Part shown: positions 62,955 through 64,000 of the stretch, in pieces
Layout: every line of letters starts with the position of its first letter
How positions within the stretch are numbered: the stretch's first letter is position 1
Notes under the pieces: generated by a model
Seen by the model: only the letters and a program-made list of their open reading frames with translations
Database searches by the model: none
Told to the model about the DNA's origin: nothing
Assembly (NCBI GenBank): GCA_002914805.1
Contig: JXTB01000609.1
Span: 124,001-188,000 of the forward strand
From: Parasponia andersonii
Lineage: Eukaryota; Streptophyta; Magnoliopsida; Rosales; Cannabaceae
Direction of reading: 5' to 3'
DNA length: 64,000 nucleotides
Program-made: the position numbers and the translations under genes

Positions 62955-63430
62955 TATGATAGTGCACTGACGTTGGAATTGGATCATTATCGTTTTGGAT
63001 TAACGTGCCACACTTTCCTCAAGTGGGGAAGATAAGGTTGTAAATATATTCTTTTTTTCAATCTTATTGCAACACTATTCTGTATATTTAAGACAAATTC
63101 TTCGTCGTACTTTTCTACTATATGTCTGACGTAGCTTTCCAAAATATTGTGGAATATTGTACTAAAGTACTGAGTAACATGAACCCACGTACGTAGTCAA
63201 GATACTAAGATCTAATTAAGATTTTCTTATATAATGTTAAGTGATCTGATCATATATAAAATAGTATAATATATAGCTTGACGATTAATTAGTGATTTCA
63301 ATGGATTAGTTTCTTTTCCACCAATATTATTGCTTTCCATATGAATTAATTAAGCAACGGGCCTTTAATGTTCCCAAAACCAAAGTACTGGAGCTTAATT
63401 AAGCTTAGAGTGAAAATTTTGTAGAGACCA
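62955..63430 (+). repeat. Duplicated non-coding block, copy 2
   Basis: Direct copy of the 59781 block, about 3.2 kb away, shortened by indels. It retains GTGCCACACTTTCCTCAAGT, GGAAGATAAGGTTGTA, TGTATATTTAAGACAAATTC and AAAGTACTGGAGCTTAATTA. The 16-base palindrome GAGCTTAATTAAGCTC of copy 1 has one change here. Confidence 0.8.
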
Positions 63431-63493
63431 ACTTTTCCTCTTCCTTCCTATAAAATTGTTAATTTCCTCTAACATAAGAATATAATCTATAAA

Positions 63494-63654
63494 GCGAACT
63501 AGGGCTAGCTCAGTTGGTCTAAGGCTTGAGGGATGTGTGTGAATTTGAGAGGGTCAGGGGTTTAAACCTTGGTAGAGTGTGCGTGTTATTTTTCTTTAAA
63601 TTTGTAGTAAGTGATGGTGGTCCTTAGTTAAACCCCATTTTTTTTTTTAAAAAA
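63494..63654 (+). mobile_element. SINE with target duplication (copy 2)
   Basis: Flanking direct repeats AAGAATATAATCTATAAA (63476-63493) and AAGAATATAATTTATAAA (63655-63672) match at 17 of 18 bases. The body has box A-like TAGCTCAGTTGGTCTAAGG and box B-like GGGTTTAAACC, a shared 3' domain TTTGTAGTAAGTGATGG..TTAAACCCCA, and a T/A tail. The single mismatch implies a fairly young insertion. Confidence 0.9.
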
Positions 63655-63790
63655 AAGAATATAATTTATAAAAATTTATACTTTTCTCCGTAGATTTAAT
63701 TGGGACTGTTGTTAGCAAAGAAGTGAAAATTAATAATATCTTGATTTAATTTCTTATCTCAATGGAAATATATATGTATATATATCATCC

Positions 63791-64000
63791 AGACACCAAT
63801 CTACTAATTTTTTTTTTAGTTATCTATATGTATTGTTTTAGCCGATCAAAATTCATCTTAGACGTTCTTTTATGAAAAAAATATAGAGAGAGAAAGACAT
63901 TTCTTATGATAAAAATATGGAGAGAGAAAGGATACTTTTTTTTTCAATTACTTAAATTATTATAACTATTAGACGACGATTCAACAATTAAAAAAAATTT
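63791..64000. mobile_element. MITE-family member, cut by window edge
   Basis: A TA microsatellite runs into AGACACCAATCTACTAA, a T run and AGTTATCTAT. ATAGAGAGAGAAAG later matches the interior of the MITE at 8452. It is a diverged copy and the right end is outside the window. Confidence 0.5.

Noticed and set aside
63494..63580. Possible tRNA gene with A and B boxes
   Set aside because: The acceptor stem does not pair, and the segment carries a SINE 3' domain, tail and target duplication.
1..64000. CRISPR arrays, bacterial operons or phage-type systems
   Set aside because: Spliced plant genes and plant transposons throughout; the tandem repeats lack uniform spacers.

Overview
The window is AT-rich nuclear DNA from a flowering plant, almost certainly a eudicot. 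The evidence is spliced genes with GT-AG introns, plant-only families (PIF bHLH factors, IRON MAN peptides, IBR5) and many decayed plant transposons. Four genes and one broken first exon can be read with good support; the rest is repeats and unassigned AT-rich sequence. The species cannot be named from the sequence.

Layout. 1-6 kb (minus strand): the first two exons of an IBR5-type dual-specificity phosphatase, separated by a 4.3-kb intron holding LTR-like sequence. The catalytic exons lie beyond the left edge, and the expected start codon is not intact. 6.7-11.3 kb (plus): two 50-residue IRON MAN (IMA/FEP) peptides, iron-deficiency signals, in tandem about 4.2 kb apart. 11.3-20.4 kb: no gene recognised; MITEs, duplications and T-rich/A-rich repeats. 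20.48-23.76 kb (plus): a ten-exon chloroplast aldo/keto reductase of the At1g06690 type, with one ambiguous base at the exon 1 boundary and an apparent one-base deletion in exon 7. 24-35 kb: a repeat-ended element and a complete 7.57-kb gag-protease LTR retrotransposon (minus orientation) with a 5-bp target-site duplication. 36-40.5 kb (plus): a complete PIF4/PIF5-type bHLH factor, 546 codons over eight exons. 40.8-64 kb: a non-autonomous Mutator-like element with a 9-bp target duplication, a decayed hAT element with an 8-bp target duplication, two SINEs, inverted-repeat elements, a probable solo LTR, an EF-hand remnant, and a duplicated block at 59.8 and 62.95 kb.

The genes do not form one pathway: auxin/ABA signalling (IBR5), iron signalling (IMA), plastid metabolism (aldo/keto reductase) and light/temperature growth control (PIF). 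I found no wholly new system. The best leads are the IMA pair, a MITE family that always sits in TA microsatellites, the duplicated block at 59.8/62.95 kb, and small lesions in two otherwise conserved genes that look more like consensus errors than decay.
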